Source of the DNA: a virus
DNA: 41,923 nt
Reading direction: 5' to 3' (one strand)
IMG/VR virus record: IMGVR_UViG_3300043219_000202
Location: 1-41,923 of that record
This document shows positions 8,327-17,440 of this stretch, in pieces; within the stretch, counting starts at the first letter, position 1, and the number at the start of each line of letters is the position of its first letter. Under the pieces are notes generated by a model that did not search any database, had not been told where the DNA came from, and saw only the letters and a list, made by a program, of their open reading frames with translations. The position numbers and the translations under genes were made by a program.

Positions 8327-9484
8327 CTATAAGCAATCGAGAAGCTCTTCATAGGCTTGTGCCTTAGCTTCACTCTTTTTGTTGAGCTCTTCCACTTCTG
8401 TGACAGTACGTGCTGTGTCTGCGTCTAGCTCTCCCGCATCTCTACGGGCTACAAGCTCTTCCAGATCTGTTTCTGTACGTGCATCAAACTCTTTCTGTAT
8501 AGGGCCATCTATACCTTCGTCTGTAAAGTTGGCCTTTTCAGTTATGTCTTCCTGTAGCTTCTGCTCTCTGGTAACTTGCTCTGGCAGTACAGGGTCTTCG
8601 TTCTTTTCTTTTAGATAGAGTTCATACTCTTTAGTTGTTTTTGCGATATCCTCTGGAGTGATCTCATCACCAAAGGTCTCGTCTAGATAATCATTAAGTG
8701 CTTTCTGATGTTTCCGGCCGGGAGTGTCTAGATTATTCATATGTCTAGTCATTCTATTCAGACCGTGAGCAGCACTAGTTAGCACTCCAGCTGCACCCAT
8801 GGAGAACATGACATCCCATGCCATTGCAGACCATGGAGTATCTGTACCTTCGGAACGCATCCAGGGGATTAGAGCGGTATCGGCTATCGCTGTACCAACC
8901 GCTGCATCAGCAGCGTTGACCGCGAAGCCACCGATAACAGGGAACTTCTTGACTAGTTTGCTTAGACCGAATATCTTGCCTAGGGCGTTGACCTTTGTAC
9001 CGTAACCAAAGATAGGAATGTGAGCAGTAGGATCAACAGCCTGAGTTGCAAGCATCAGTGCACTACCAGCTATGGTTCTCCATCCACCCTCTCTATGAGC
9101 AAAGATGAAATCTCTTGCACGCCTTCCTTCATCCTTCCTTACTAGATAGTCTGCTTCTAGCTTATTCATTCCCGGCTGCCAGAGATCCTTGAGGTTCTCC
9201 TTTCCAGCCGATATCTCTACCCAATCATCTTTAGATACTTCAGTGTTTCGTTGCTTCTCATATTCCTCAGCAAACTCCACCTCATCAAAGGCACCTTCAG
9301 CGGTGAATTGATAGTCGCCATGTCTGCCTAACCATTCACTAACCCTGACACTAAGATTCCATTCTGCACCCTCAGAGACATAGGCACCTAGCTCATCCTT
9401 CAAGCCAACGGTAGCCTCATCTTTCTTTCTCTGGAGGTATTCACCAGTACTTATCTCTTCAGGAATGTCAAACAGATTCCACAT
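8327..9484 (-). CDS. Internal virion protein with hydrophobic segment (possible N-terminal half of a gp16-like protein)
   Basis: 385 residues. Residues 1-130 are acidic and helical. Residues 135-245 carry Gly/Ala-rich hydrophobic stretches (TIAGSALMLATQAVD, VIGGFAVNAADAAVGTAIADTALI, AMAWDVMFSMGAAGVLTSAAHGL) typical of membrane-active ejection proteins. The C-terminal 100 residues are Glu-rich coiled coil (EVEELNKKSEAKAQAYEEL). It stands between two other internal virion candidates and is read with them. Function inferred from order and composition; no family signature seen. Confidence 0.65.
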   Translation of the reverse strand: MWNLFDIPEEISTGEYLQRKKDEATVGLKDELGAYVSEGAEWNLSVRVSEWLGRHGDYQFTAEGAFDEVEFAEEYEKQRNTEVSKDDWVEISAGKENLKDLWQPGMNKLEADYLVRKDEGRRARDFIFAHREGGWRTIAGSALMLATQAVDPTAHIPIFGYGTKVNALGKIFGLSKLVKKFPVIGGFAVNAADAAVGTAIADTALIPWMRSEGTDTPWSAMAWDVMFSMGAAGVLTSAAHGLNRMTRHMNNLDTPGRKHQKALNDYLDETFGDEITPEDIAKTTKEYELYLKEKNEDPVLPEQVTREQKLQEDITEKANFTDEGIDGPIQKEFDARTETDLEELVARRDAGELDADTARTVTEVEELNKKSEAKAQAYEELLDCL

Positions 9485-9493
9485 AGTCTACTC

Positions 9494-11644
9494 CTAGAAA
9501 TCAAATTCTAAGTCTTCGGCCCCTTTTCCTATTTTCCTACTCTTCTTCTTTCGGGCCTTCATTTCATCACGGTAGTAGTTGATAACCTGATCTGCTGAGA
9601 CTGTAATCTGGTGACCGTTCTGATCTCTAAATGGCCTACCGAATTCATCTACAAGCATGTAGGAACCTAGCCCTTTACTGTTCTGCCATACAGCTTGCTG
9701 GATGCTGTGAGTCTCTGACTCACCCAGGTCTGGCATACCCTCGATGTTTAGTTCGTTCTGTACCCACTTGACGTGGTCAGGCATGACCTTATCCCTGTAC
9801 ATCTCTAAGGCATCAGTCAGTTCGTTCTTAGCTGCAACAGTCATATTGTGCGGAACGAAGATAGAGATACTGTCGTCTTCGTGGATGGCGCCATAGATAC
9901 TACCGAGCCAGTCTACAGCTCCTTGTCCTGCATTCTTTCTATCCGTATAAGCCAGCTTGTAGGCTTTCTTCTCACCTATCTCTAGCATTTGCTTGTAGCG
10001 TTTCATGGTCTCGGCCTGACTACCGGACGATCTCAACATCTGATCTTGCATGACTTTACCGATTGCAGAACCACCAAAGGCAGCCATGTAGTCATCTTCG
10101 ATCTCTTTAGGTCTCTCGAGTCCTGATTTCAGGTCAGCCAGTTTAGCATTCTCTAAGTCCATGGCGTCCTTAGTCTTGTCTTCAGGGGCGTATGGATCCG
10201 AGGCTAGCCGTGAGCCGGCACCTAGCTCTAACTCATCCATCACTTTGTTCTTATACTTACCAAAATGAGAAAGAGCTTGAACCATATGCTGTCTGTCTTC
10301 TGGAGAGCTAGCTTCAGCTCTCTCATTCCAGGCCTTTCTCCAGCCTACTGATGTAGCTTGAGGAACAATTCCACCTATCTCTAGCTGTCGTGCTATATTG
10401 TAATCAATAGCTTGTTCGCTTGTAGGGTCGTCAAAGAGAGCCTTGCCATTTGGATCTATACTGAACTTGGTTACATATCCACTTGGATCCTTTATGAAAG
10501 CCCCGCGTCTGGCTTCAATGACCTTCTTTACGTTGTCCCGTAGACCTGCCTTCATTGCGAAGTCAGGGTCTCCCGCTTTAGGAGTAAAGGAGTCAGCCAT
10601 GTCAAACTGCTCATTGAAAGGCTGTAGTGCCACATGAAGACCTTCCTTGTTGAAGCTGTTCATGGCCTCTCTACTCTTCTCTCCAATCTCAAATGCTGCA
10701 AGTGTCTTTCTATAAACATCGGGACCATGTTCGGCTGCTTTCTTTAGGATCTCAGCCTTATTGGTGTATACACCGGTCTCAACAAACTGTGTAATCTCGT
10801 TACTTATCTTATAGGTAAGGTCTGACTTAGAGATCAAGTCCTTCTTAGCAGCAGCCACCTGTTCCTTCTTCAGCTTTTCAAAGTCTTCATTGGTATACTG
10901 GTTATACTTACTAAAGACCGCTTGCTTGTCAAGGGCCTGAGTTGGATTCTTCAACATGTCTTGCTTGGCATAGTATTGCTGTATGGCATGTATCTTCCTG
11001 TTCAGACTTTGAGATAACTTCGTTTTATCAATACGATCAGGGTTCTTCTCAGCCAGTTCATCCAATGGCTGGTGTGACATCTTCACTATCTGAAGTGCGT
11101 CATTGTAGGTAGGTGCTCGTTGAGCCTTGACAGCGCCCTCGTCAGCAATTGTGGTAGCATCTGTTACCTGCTTATCAAGATCGAGTTCTCCGGCACGCTC
11201 AATAGCAGCGATGTTTGAATTGGAGGTATATGTCGCTAGCCTGAGTTGAAACTTGTTCCTGCCTTTATCGGTACGAAACTCTGTTGCATTGTACTTCTCA
11301 TTGATAGGACCTATGCGATTATCACGTTCTTCTAAATAGGCATCTCCCACAAAACCTTCCGACGTGAGCTGCTTATCGACTTCATTGATCTCACCGTGGT
11401 AGCCTTCCATAGCTTCGATACCAGCTATATTGTCAGCAGCCGTATCTTTCTCGCCCTTCCCAGCCATATACATAGCGTAAGCAGCCATCTCAATGGCTTG
11501 CATATCCTTGCCCATCTGTTCGAAGGCTTTACCCATAGCTGCCCACCGCTCTACATTGGGGCCCTTAATGGGAGATCGACGGGGCAATCCTATCTTACCC
11601 TTTTTATATATTGGAATGTTACCACCCTTTTCTCTTCTAGCCAT
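9494..11644 (-). CDS. Internal virion protein (T7 gp15-like position)
   Basis: 716 residues, strongly helical, Lys/Glu/Ala-rich, without membrane segments, starting MARREKGGNIPIYKKGKIG and ending in a basic then acidic tail (KKKSRKIGKGAEDLEFDF). Gene order (tail tubular B, GNAT-like, gp14-like, this gene, membrane-active gene, large gene) matches the internal core cassette of T7-like phages, in which gp15 spans the periplasm during DNA ejection. No catalytic motif recognised. Assignment rests on position, size and composition. Confidence 0.7.
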   Translation of the reverse strand: MARREKGGNIPIYKKGKIGLPRRSPIKGPNVERWAAMGKAFEQMGKDMQAIEMAAYAMYMAGKGEKDTAADNIAGIEAMEGYHGEINEVDKQLTSEGFVGDAYLEERDNRIGPINEKYNATEFRTDKGRNKFQLRLATYTSNSNIAAIERAGELDLDKQVTDATTIADEGAVKAQRAPTYNDALQIVKMSHQPLDELAEKNPDRIDKTKLSQSLNRKIHAIQQYYAKQDMLKNPTQALDKQAVFSKYNQYTNEDFEKLKKEQVAAAKKDLISKSDLTYKISNEITQFVETGVYTNKAEILKKAAEHGPDVYRKTLAAFEIGEKSREAMNSFNKEGLHVALQPFNEQFDMADSFTPKAGDPDFAMKAGLRDNVKKVIEARRGAFIKDPSGYVTKFSIDPNGKALFDDPTSEQAIDYNIARQLEIGGIVPQATSVGWRKAWNERAEASSPEDRQHMVQALSHFGKYKNKVMDELELGAGSRLASDPYAPEDKTKDAMDLENAKLADLKSGLERPKEIEDDYMAAFGGSAIGKVMQDQMLRSSGSQAETMKRYKQMLEIGEKKAYKLAYTDRKNAGQGAVDWLGSIYGAIHEDDSISIFVPHNMTVAAKNELTDALEMYRDKVMPDHVKWVQNELNIEGMPDLGESETHSIQQAVWQNSKGLGSYMLVDEFGRPFRDQNGHQITVSADQVINYYRDEMKARKKKSRKIGKGAEDLEFDF

Positions 11645-11650
11645 GCTAAG

Positions 11651-12316
11651 TTACTCCTGTGTTCTTGCTTTTAACTCCATAAGTAACAGAACAGAGAGTT
11701 GCGCGTAATCTACGTGTTTAATCATTTCACCATTGATCTCTTTCTCAATCACCAGTGAAGGATGTATCTTCTCTAAGTCTTGCGCCATTACGCCTACGTG
11801 GAGCTGATTGTCATCATCTATATACTCTTGCTTATATCTAAACAGGTATGGAGTCAGGTCGACAATGTCTTTCTTAACTCTTTCGTCTGATGCGGCTACC
11901 ATCATAGCACCAGTCTCTGCACCCTTAGCAACAGTGGCTGTCGCCTGAATCTTAGCTGCCATAAGAGCAACCTTACCTTCGTATTTACGTAATCTGGCTG
12001 ACATCTTGAGACCATCAGAGGCAATCTTACCGCCGTATAGAATCCTCTGTGCATCCATCTCACCTTCATAGGCTGTTGAGGCCATTACCTCAAGCGCACT
12101 ACCTTGGTTTGCATCTATACCACCGGCAGAGTACTGCGCCCTTTGGGACGAGATAAGAGAATGTACGCCTCCCCTGTGCATTAGGGCTTCTTCTTCAGCG
12201 GCCTGCATCTCAAGCTTTGCGTTGTACTTATCTACCGAGGCTTGATAGTTTAGTGCGGCCTTTTGGGCCTTACCAGCCTGATATTGACCGTATGCCTGTA
12301 TGCCATAGCTAGCCAT
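11651..12316 (-). CDS. gp14-like internal virion protein fused to a peptidase S74 chaperone domain
   Basis: 221 residues. Residues 1-140 are Ala/Gln-rich and helical (ASYGIQAYGQYQAGKAQKAALNYQ), typical of gp14-like internal virion proteins. Residues 143-221 match the intramolecular chaperone/S74 autoprotease domain: SDERVKKDI at 143-151 (Ser143 and Lys148 at the dyad positions), HVGVMAQDLEKIHPSLV at 173-189, and VDYAQLSVLLL at 202-212. In tail spikes and fibres this domain helps trimer folding and then cuts itself off. Its presence on an internal protein means the N-terminal part may be released after assembly. It overlaps the upstream gene by eight bases. Confidence 0.8.
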   Translation of the reverse strand: MASYGIQAYGQYQAGKAQKAALNYQASVDKYNAKLEMQAAEEEALMHRGGVHSLISSQRAQYSAGGIDANQGSALEVMASTAYEGEMDAQRILYGGKIASDGLKMSARLRKYEGKVALMAAKIQATATVAKGAETGAMMVAASDERVKKDIVDLTPYLFRYKQEYIDDDNQLHVGVMAQDLEKIHPSLVIEKEINGEMIKHVDYAQLSVLLLMELKARTQE

Positions 12317-12770
12317 TTGTCTTCTCCTCTCCCGGGAGGATCACGTAACAGCACTGTGTCTCTCCATGGGGACCGTACTTGATCATATCGCTCTCATGGT
12401 GGAAACCCATCAGCTCTATGAAACTGATAGCCTCTTCCCAGTCTTTAATTACATTAGTCTCAACACGTCTGAAGTCGTGCATCTCTCTATGAAGTTCTGA
12501 TCTAGTGGTTTCTATAACCATCTTTCCATGGTTATGCATGTGGACGCTAGCGCGCCACCAGACTTGACCTAGTCCAGGCCATACGGGAATGATACCGCCA
12601 CAACAAAGTATCACGTCATCGTATAGTAGAGTGAAGCCATATCCAGACAAGTAGAACTCATTCAGGTCATTGGGATCTAGCCCCATACCTATGAATTCGT
12701 CTAACTCTTCTTTCCTGTGTTCTATCTCAAAGATATCTGAAGCTCTATAATGTCGTACTTCGTAACTCAT
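12309..12770 (-). CDS. GNAT-like acetyltransferase-fold protein (T7 gp13-type position)
   Basis: 153 residues. The pattern fits a GNAT fold: VRHYRASDIFEI at the start, then GFTLLYDDVILCCGGIIPVWPGLGQVWWRA in the middle strands, and HDFRRVETNVIKDWEEAISFIELMGFHHE near the end, the usual late helix with a GF turn. GNAT-like proteins commonly sit between tail tubular B and the internal virion genes in podoviruses, where the role is assembly rather than proven catalysis. The acetyl-CoA binding loop is not obvious, so activity is uncertain. The eight-base overlap with the next gene suggests coupling. Confidence 0.75.
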   Translation of the reverse strand: MSYEVRHYRASDIFEIEHRKEELDEFIGMGLDPNDLNEFYLSGYGFTLLYDDVILCCGGIIPVWPGLGQVWWRASVHMHNHGKMVIETTRSELHREMHDFRRVETNVIKDWEEAISFIELMGFHHESDMIKYGPHGETQCCYVILPGEEKTNG

Positions 12771-12779
12771 ATATCCCCC

Positions 12780-15185
12780 TCACATCTCCTCTGAAATTGC
12801 CATCACGCCTCCAATAGATTGTACACTAAACTGGAATGGAACTTCTTGGAGGAGAGTTATCTGTCCCTTAGCATCCCACCCCAGATCTGTAATATCTATA
12901 TCATCTGTAATGGGATCCTGTGCCTCACCCATCGCTTGCTCTGGATCTATTTGGAGTAAGGTCTCACCGTTGATAATCCCACCAAGGGATTCATACAGGG
13001 TAATTACGATCTTACTAAATGCCTTGGTAAGGTTGTAGGTACTACCATTCTGTAGCATAACCTCGGGCCTGAGGGTTTTTACCTCACCGCTAAAAGGTAT
13101 CCCTACGTGAATCGTCTCGGCTGACTCATCTATCTCAAACCTACCTGCGTCGATTGTCTCATTCGGATAAAGAGCCTCATCACCTACGATAGTGGCTATT
13201 TCTCCTTCTATATGCTCCATACCTGCAATCTTTGTGACAGGAGAGCCATTATAAGAAAGATAGTGGTCCATACCCCAGACATCATCGGTAAGATACTCTA
13301 CATACCGTACAGTATTACCATCAATTGTCATCTTGATAATAGCCCACAGCTCATCTTTAGATTCGTCTGCGCTAGGAATGACAGCAATAGACTCAACAGC
13401 TACATCTGTTCCAGCTATAGTTTGCTTGGCCCAACCTTCAACCTTCTCACGTCTTTCATACGTCATACTGAGAAGAACACCGTCTGCTCTTACCATCCAG
13501 AAGGTAGAGTCAGGTTCCTGCTGATAAGCACACTCAGTCATACCGCCTTCAGTAATATGCTCTGAGATCAAAGAAAGGTTCTTACCTATATAGGCGTCCT
13601 CTTCAAAGTAATACCTAAGCTCAACGAGCTTTCTAGCAGCGGTCTGTGGATATAGGATGACATTGTTCACACGTATACCCTTGATATTAACAAGGCTTCC
13701 TACATTAGAGACGTTCTTAGCCGAGACAGAGGTTGGTGTAAGGATATCGTCACTTCCACCTGAGATTCTAAACTCTCCACTAGAGGTACCGACAAGGAGC
13801 ACTGTAGTAGATGCGATCCAGTTGATCGCATTCATCTGGTCAGACGCAATGGTAATGTTAATAGCATCAGCATCTTCTACTCCAGGGGTGTGATTAGTGA
13901 AGTCCGCGGAGGCTGAGAACCATATATTTTGTGGCTGGAATTCAGTACCGGCCCAGGCTAGACGCTGCTCATGGAAGGTAACTGTCCTAGGAAAGCCGCG
14001 GTAATCAGACCACGCACCTTCACGCCAGAACTCAGTAGCTGTAGTGTCGTCAAGGTCCTCTATGACCGTAGCATTCATTACAGAGGAGCTAGCCTTTGTA
14101 GTCAACTTGACATACCCCCACACAGCGTCGGCCTTAATGCGCCATAAGGCGCCTTCATGACCGTCATCCCACGTAAAGCCAACTGCGGTAACAGTAATGG
14201 TTCCCGTAGTAGCAGAAGCCTGTACAGTTTTACCTGATTCTAGATTCTCTGGTAGGTAGGGACCATTAAAGTAATCGAAATCAGTAAGAGTCCAGCTAGT
14301 ATGACCTGTTCTACTTAATGTCTTAGGATGGTAATCGGGGTGGGCAAGATACAGGATATCAGCAGACTGAGCCCACTGTAGCTTTTCTACATCTGTATCT
14401 TGATATACGGAGGCTATTTCATATGGAAAACCTTCTATTTTAACATTGTCAAAGTACGCTATGTCACCATCTGTACTGCCGGGATAGAACTCAACACGCA
14501 CTTCAACACAGGCAGCAGGAGTTGCAAATACAACCTTTACCCTAGTCCATGCGTCTGCTGTAACGCCCGTAGAGACTCTCGAGGTAATGTATGCAGCACC
14601 AGTAATATCGTAGATAGCATACTCGCCGGCAGTCGCACCATCACCTTTAGTCCAGAGATAGAAGAAGTAGGTTGTCTCAGCGACTGTTGTAAGGCTATCC
14701 TGCGTTATACTTGTATTATTAGTAGCCCCACAAGTAATCTTGAGGCTATTGTCTCCAAAGTAAGGGTCTGTAGTTTCAATCTCAATGGCGCCATCACCAG
14801 CAGTTTCTGCCCAGCTAGCGAATACGTCAGCTCCACCACCGCCTGCAGTTTCAAAGCCTGGATTAACTACACTAGGAGGAACGGCTTCCACTATAATAGA
14901 GTTGTCCCTATAGAAATTGAAATACTCATCCCCTGCCTCTATGATATATGCTTGCTCTCTAGAGAACTGGAATGGTATTAAGCGTGCCTTCTTATCAAAG
15001 TACTTAGTATCGGCTACATACTTGAATCCTGGGCGAAACCTACAACCACCGTGAGGGTATGGGATGAAATTCTCCATCGTCTCACACCCACCTTTATACT
15101 GATCCAAGTCTGTTCTAGCCCGAAGCTTAGGACTAATCTCACCACTCGTGAAATTATTGTTGAACTGATAGGTGCGTACAGCCAT
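12780..15185 (-). CDS. Tail tubular protein B (nozzle, T7 gp12-like)
   Basis: 801 residues, a usual length for the family. The N-terminus is characteristic: FTSGEISPKLRARTDLDQYKGG, then MENFIPYPHGGCRFRPGFKYV and ARLIPFQFSREQAYIIEAGD. Beta-rich modules follow, with a carbohydrate-binding-like insertion near 110-215 (NPGFETAGGG, YFDNVKIEG), and GRTHEQRLAWAG-type sequence at about 400 (FHEQRLAWAGTEFQPQNIWFS). In T7-like phages six copies form the nozzle below the gp11 ring. It lies directly after tail tubular A, as in other podoviruses. Confidence 0.9.
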   Translation of the reverse strand: MAVRTYQFNNNFTSGEISPKLRARTDLDQYKGGCETMENFIPYPHGGCRFRPGFKYVADTKYFDKKARLIPFQFSREQAYIIEAGDEYFNFYRDNSIIVEAVPPSVVNPGFETAGGGGADVFASWAETAGDGAIEIETTDPYFGDNSLKITCGATNNTSITQDSLTTVAETTYFFYLWTKGDGATAGEYAIYDITGAAYITSRVSTGVTADAWTRVKVVFATPAACVEVRVEFYPGSTDGDIAYFDNVKIEGFPYEIASVYQDTDVEKLQWAQSADILYLAHPDYHPKTLSRTGHTSWTLTDFDYFNGPYLPENLESGKTVQASATTGTITVTAVGFTWDDGHEGALWRIKADAVWGYVKLTTKASSSVMNATVIEDLDDTTATEFWREGAWSDYRGFPRTVTFHEQRLAWAGTEFQPQNIWFSASADFTNHTPGVEDADAINITIASDQMNAINWIASTTVLLVGTSSGEFRISGGSDDILTPTSVSAKNVSNVGSLVNIKGIRVNNVILYPQTAARKLVELRYYFEEDAYIGKNLSLISEHITEGGMTECAYQQEPDSTFWMVRADGVLLSMTYERREKVEGWAKQTIAGTDVAVESIAVIPSADESKDELWAIIKMTIDGNTVRYVEYLTDDVWGMDHYLSYNGSPVTKIAGMEHIEGEIATIVGDEALYPNETIDAGRFEIDESAETIHVGIPFSGEVKTLRPEVMLQNGSTYNLTKAFSKIVITLYESLGGIINGETLLQIDPEQAMGEAQDPITDDIDITDLGWDAKGQITLLQEVPFQFSVQSIGGVMAISEEM

Positions 15186-15196
15186 TGCATTTTCCT

Positions 15197-15796
15197 CTAT
15201 CGAGCGATTCTAGCGTACCACAGAACATTACTTTCAAAGACATTGGGAGTGCCTTCCTGTGCATCAATTGCCTTGGCGTCTGAAAGCTTCTGCTCATATA
15301 GCTCTTCCAGTCCCTGCACAATTCCAGGGTTCCTAGTAATAGGGAAAGCTAGTTCAGCAGCCATCTTGGCTGCCATTGCTCTAGACAGTTGGTGAGAGTA
15401 CTGGGTCACATCTGTCACTCTGGCAATATATAAGACATAGACAGCTGTAGCATCGATGAGAAGATAGCGACCTTCAACCTTCCATGGATAAGCTGCATCT
15501 CCTTTTCCATCAGTATACACATCGAGATCGGTCTCTACAACTCTCAAACAGTATGGGTCTGTCGGAAGGACATACCTGTAGGCAAACCCGTATTCTGGTG
15601 CAGTTGCATCTTGACTTAATTCGTCTCTTATCATTGCACAGTTCCAGGGATGATCTGCAAGAACAGCGTCCCGTACTTCAGGCCACAGCAGATTACAAAG
15701 TAAGGCTGCCTTAGTACCGTCGTCAAGAGCAGTAATAGCATCCTCTCCTAGAAAGTATAGGGCCTGGTTACAAATACTTACAACTGAAGTGGCCAT
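15197..15796 (-). CDS. Tail tubular protein A (adaptor, T7 gp11-like)
   Basis: 199 residues from the ATG at 15796, which has an AGGAG site six bases upstream; an in-frame extension further upstream runs through the hairpins at 15815-15872 and is not used here. The start SVVSICNQALYFLGEDAITALDDGTKAALLCNLLWPEVRDAVLADHPWN is the typical gp11/gp4-type head completion signature, and the C-terminal SRAMAAKMAAELAF helix is also usual. Twelve copies form the ring between portal and nozzle in related phages. Confidence 0.9.
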   Translation of the reverse strand: MATSVVSICNQALYFLGEDAITALDDGTKAALLCNLLWPEVRDAVLADHPWNCAMIRDELSQDATAPEYGFAYRYVLPTDPYCLRVVETDLDVYTDGKGDAAYPWKVEGRYLLIDATAVYVLYIARVTDVTQYSHQLSRAMAAKMAAELAFPITRNPGIVQGLEELYEQKLSDAKAIDAQEGTPNVFESNVLWYARIAR

Positions 15797-15814
15797 ATTA
15801 AATCTCCTGAAGAA

Positions 15815-15848
15815 GGCTCTCCGGGACGGGGGAAGTCCCCGGAGAGCC
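15815..15848 (-). promoter_or_regulatory. Stable hairpin before tail tubular A
   Basis: Eleven-base perfect arms at 15815-15825 and 15838-15848, with a short nested stem in the loop. No U tract follows, so it is more likely an mRNA stability or processing element, or a weak attenuator, than a full terminator. Confidence 0.7.
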
Positions 15849-15852
15849 AGAA

Positions 15853-15872
15853 GCAACATCGAGTGATGTTGC
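15853..15872 (-). promoter_or_regulatory. Second hairpin before tail tubular A
   Basis: Perfect eight-base arms (GCAACATC / GATGTTGC) around a four-base loop, immediately beside the 15815-15848 hairpin. The tandem pair lies between the decoration-like gene and tail tubular A and may reduce or stabilise downstream message. Confidence 0.65.
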
Positions 15873-15886
15873 GCGGGGAAACAGGT

Positions 15887-16438
15887 CTAGAACGGAAGGA
15901 TCACGAACAAGCAGAGCTTGACGTCCTTCGCTGTGACGATTACGTTAGTCACGGTTGTCAGCTTGACGCTTCCCCATCCACCTGTTACCAGGTAAGGGAA
16001 AACTGCCACGTCTGCACCGATATGGTATCTTGAACCTGCCGGCAACGCCTCTTGGGCGAGGGGTGAAGTCTGACCATCGTAGATGTCTGCTCCGTCTAGG
16101 AAAGCATCTACGTCATCAGTCCCGTCACCGTCTTCGTAGATCACACCGAGATCGGCTAGATCGCCATCGGTATTACCAAGACCGTCTTCACAGTACAGCC
16201 ATCCGCCTACAACTAGCGTTCCCGGAGGAAGCTTGAAGAAGTTAATCGTGTCACCAGCGCCATTGTCGCCGGCTGTTGCGGAAGCGAGCTCGGAATAAAG
16301 AACCTTCATCACGCCCATGCCATAATTCTGGCCTGAGCCACCTTTAGTCTCATGCTTGAAAACCAGCTGCTTTGCGTTAGCATCGATCGTCTCTTGATAA
16401 TCGAGCAAACTGGCATCAGTTTCGACATTAGCTGCCAT
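15887..16438 (-). CDS. Virion structural protein, probably capsid decoration or head fibre
   Basis: 183 residues, acidic and Gly/Asp-rich. KVLYSELASATAGDNGAGDTINFFKLPPGTLVVGGWLYCED is the pattern often seen in phage head-decoration-like proteins encoded next to the capsid gene. The C-terminal half is beta-rich (GWGSVKLTTVTNVIVTAKDVKLCLFVILPF). It lies just downstream of the capsid gene terminator and upstream of tail tubular A. No catalytic motif. The family is unproven; position is the main support. Confidence 0.65.
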   Translation of the reverse strand: MAANVETDASLLDYQETIDANAKQLVFKHETKGGSGQNYGMGVMKVLYSELASATAGDNGAGDTINFFKLPPGTLVVGGWLYCEDGLGNTDGDLADLGVIYEDGDGTDDVDAFLDGADIYDGQTSPLAQEALPAGSRYHIGADVAVFPYLVTGGWGSVKLTTVTNVIVTAKDVKLCLFVILPF

Positions 16439-16473
16439 TTGTTTAATCCTCTCTTAAGTTAGTTGGTTATGTG

Positions 16474-16505
16474 AAAAACTAGGAGCCTCCGAATGAGGCT
16501 CCTAG
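16474..16505 (-). terminator. Intrinsic terminator after the major capsid gene
   Basis: Eleven-base perfect stem (arms 16479-16489 and 16495-16505, loop CGAAT on the plus strand) followed on the minus strand by five U residues (plus-strand aaaaa at 16474-16478). It lies right after the capsid stop, consistent with a capsid-rich short transcript. Confidence 0.88.
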
Positions 16506-16515
16506 ACTCGAACTT

Positions 16516-17406
16516 CTACGGACTCATGTCACACGCGATTTCCACGACATTGTCGTCATTGATGCGGGTAGCACCAAAGGTCATACATACGAACACCTGG
16601 GTAGAATATGCTTTGTCAGAACGTTCGTCGATACGAACCACCAGGTCTTTCGCAGTTGCTAGGCCCATGCCGTCGCCTTGAATCACGATAGCACCCTTGA
16701 TATCGCTACCTTCGTTGACCCAAGGGATCAACTCAGTGCGTAACCAATAGAAGCCTAGGAATGTATCCAGCTCACCTTGTACGAGAGCTTTAACACTATT
16801 GTAGTCGGAGCTAGCAACCTCAGTGATGCCGAGCATTTCTTCGAGCATCTGAGCGTTGATACAAAGGATACGGTTGTCGAGAGCAGCTTCGTTCGCGTCG
16901 AGTATCTTCTTTCCCCGACGGACCTTAGCTAGCGTGATGCCGATATTGGCGCCACCGAAATCTACAGCAACTTTCTGTCCAGCGGGCAAAGACACGTTGG
17001 ATGCGGTATCGGAAGCGTTCATGGAGACAGCGTTTCCAACCGCAGCGTTAAAGATATCGGTGTCCATCTGACGACCCATAGCAAAGGATGCATTGTTAGC
17101 ATACTCTGACTTCGGGTTGATCAGCATACGAACTTCGTCGACCTTGTCAATCAGGTCGGCCCACTCATAATCACTCAGGCCACATCGCCTACGTGAATGA
17201 TCAGAGCTCACTAAAGGTGTATCACCATGCCGGGTAGTGCGCTTCACAACGGCAGTTGGTCCCAATCTCTCGAAATGGGTATACTTACCGGTGAGATCCT
17301 CTTTCACACGGATGTATGGACGCACTCTTGATCCCTTCTGCTGGTTCAACATTAAGATATTGCTTTTGAACTGCTGAACAAAAGCTACATCTATTTGAAA
17401 GGACAT
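16516..17406 (-). CDS. Major capsid protein
   Basis: 296 residues. Matches the podovirus capsid type by sequence character: FVQQFKSNILMLNQQKGSRVRPYIR at the start, then PLVSSDHSRRRCGLSDYEWADLIDKVDEVRMLINPKSEYANNASFAMGRQMDTDIFNAA, and an IMGVT-like LGFYWLRTELIP stretch near 225. HK97-fold is expected for the family. It stands between the scaffold gene and the decoration-like gene, with its own strong promoter candidate upstream (17441-17470) and a terminator downstream, so it can be made in excess. The start ATG follows a GGAGG site. Confidence 0.88.
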   Translation of the reverse strand: MSFQIDVAFVQQFKSNILMLNQQKGSRVRPYIRVKEDLTGKYTHFERLGPTAVVKRTTRHGDTPLVSSDHSRRRCGLSDYEWADLIDKVDEVRMLINPKSEYANNASFAMGRQMDTDIFNAAVGNAVSMNASDTASNVSLPAGQKVAVDFGGANIGITLAKVRRGKKILDANEAALDNRILCINAQMLEEMLGITEVASSDYNSVKALVQGELDTFLGFYWLRTELIPWVNEGSDIKGAIVIQGDGMGLATAKDLVVRIDERSDKAYSTQVFVCMTFGATRINDDNVVEIACDMSP

Positions 17407-17440
17407 GATTAATCCTCCATTTAGGATTAATAGGGTTAGG

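Noticed and set aside
14400-14981. Plus-strand frame (193 residues) opposite tail tubular B
   Set aside because: Low-quality Cys/Ser/Ile-rich composition and lies entirely within a well supported gene.
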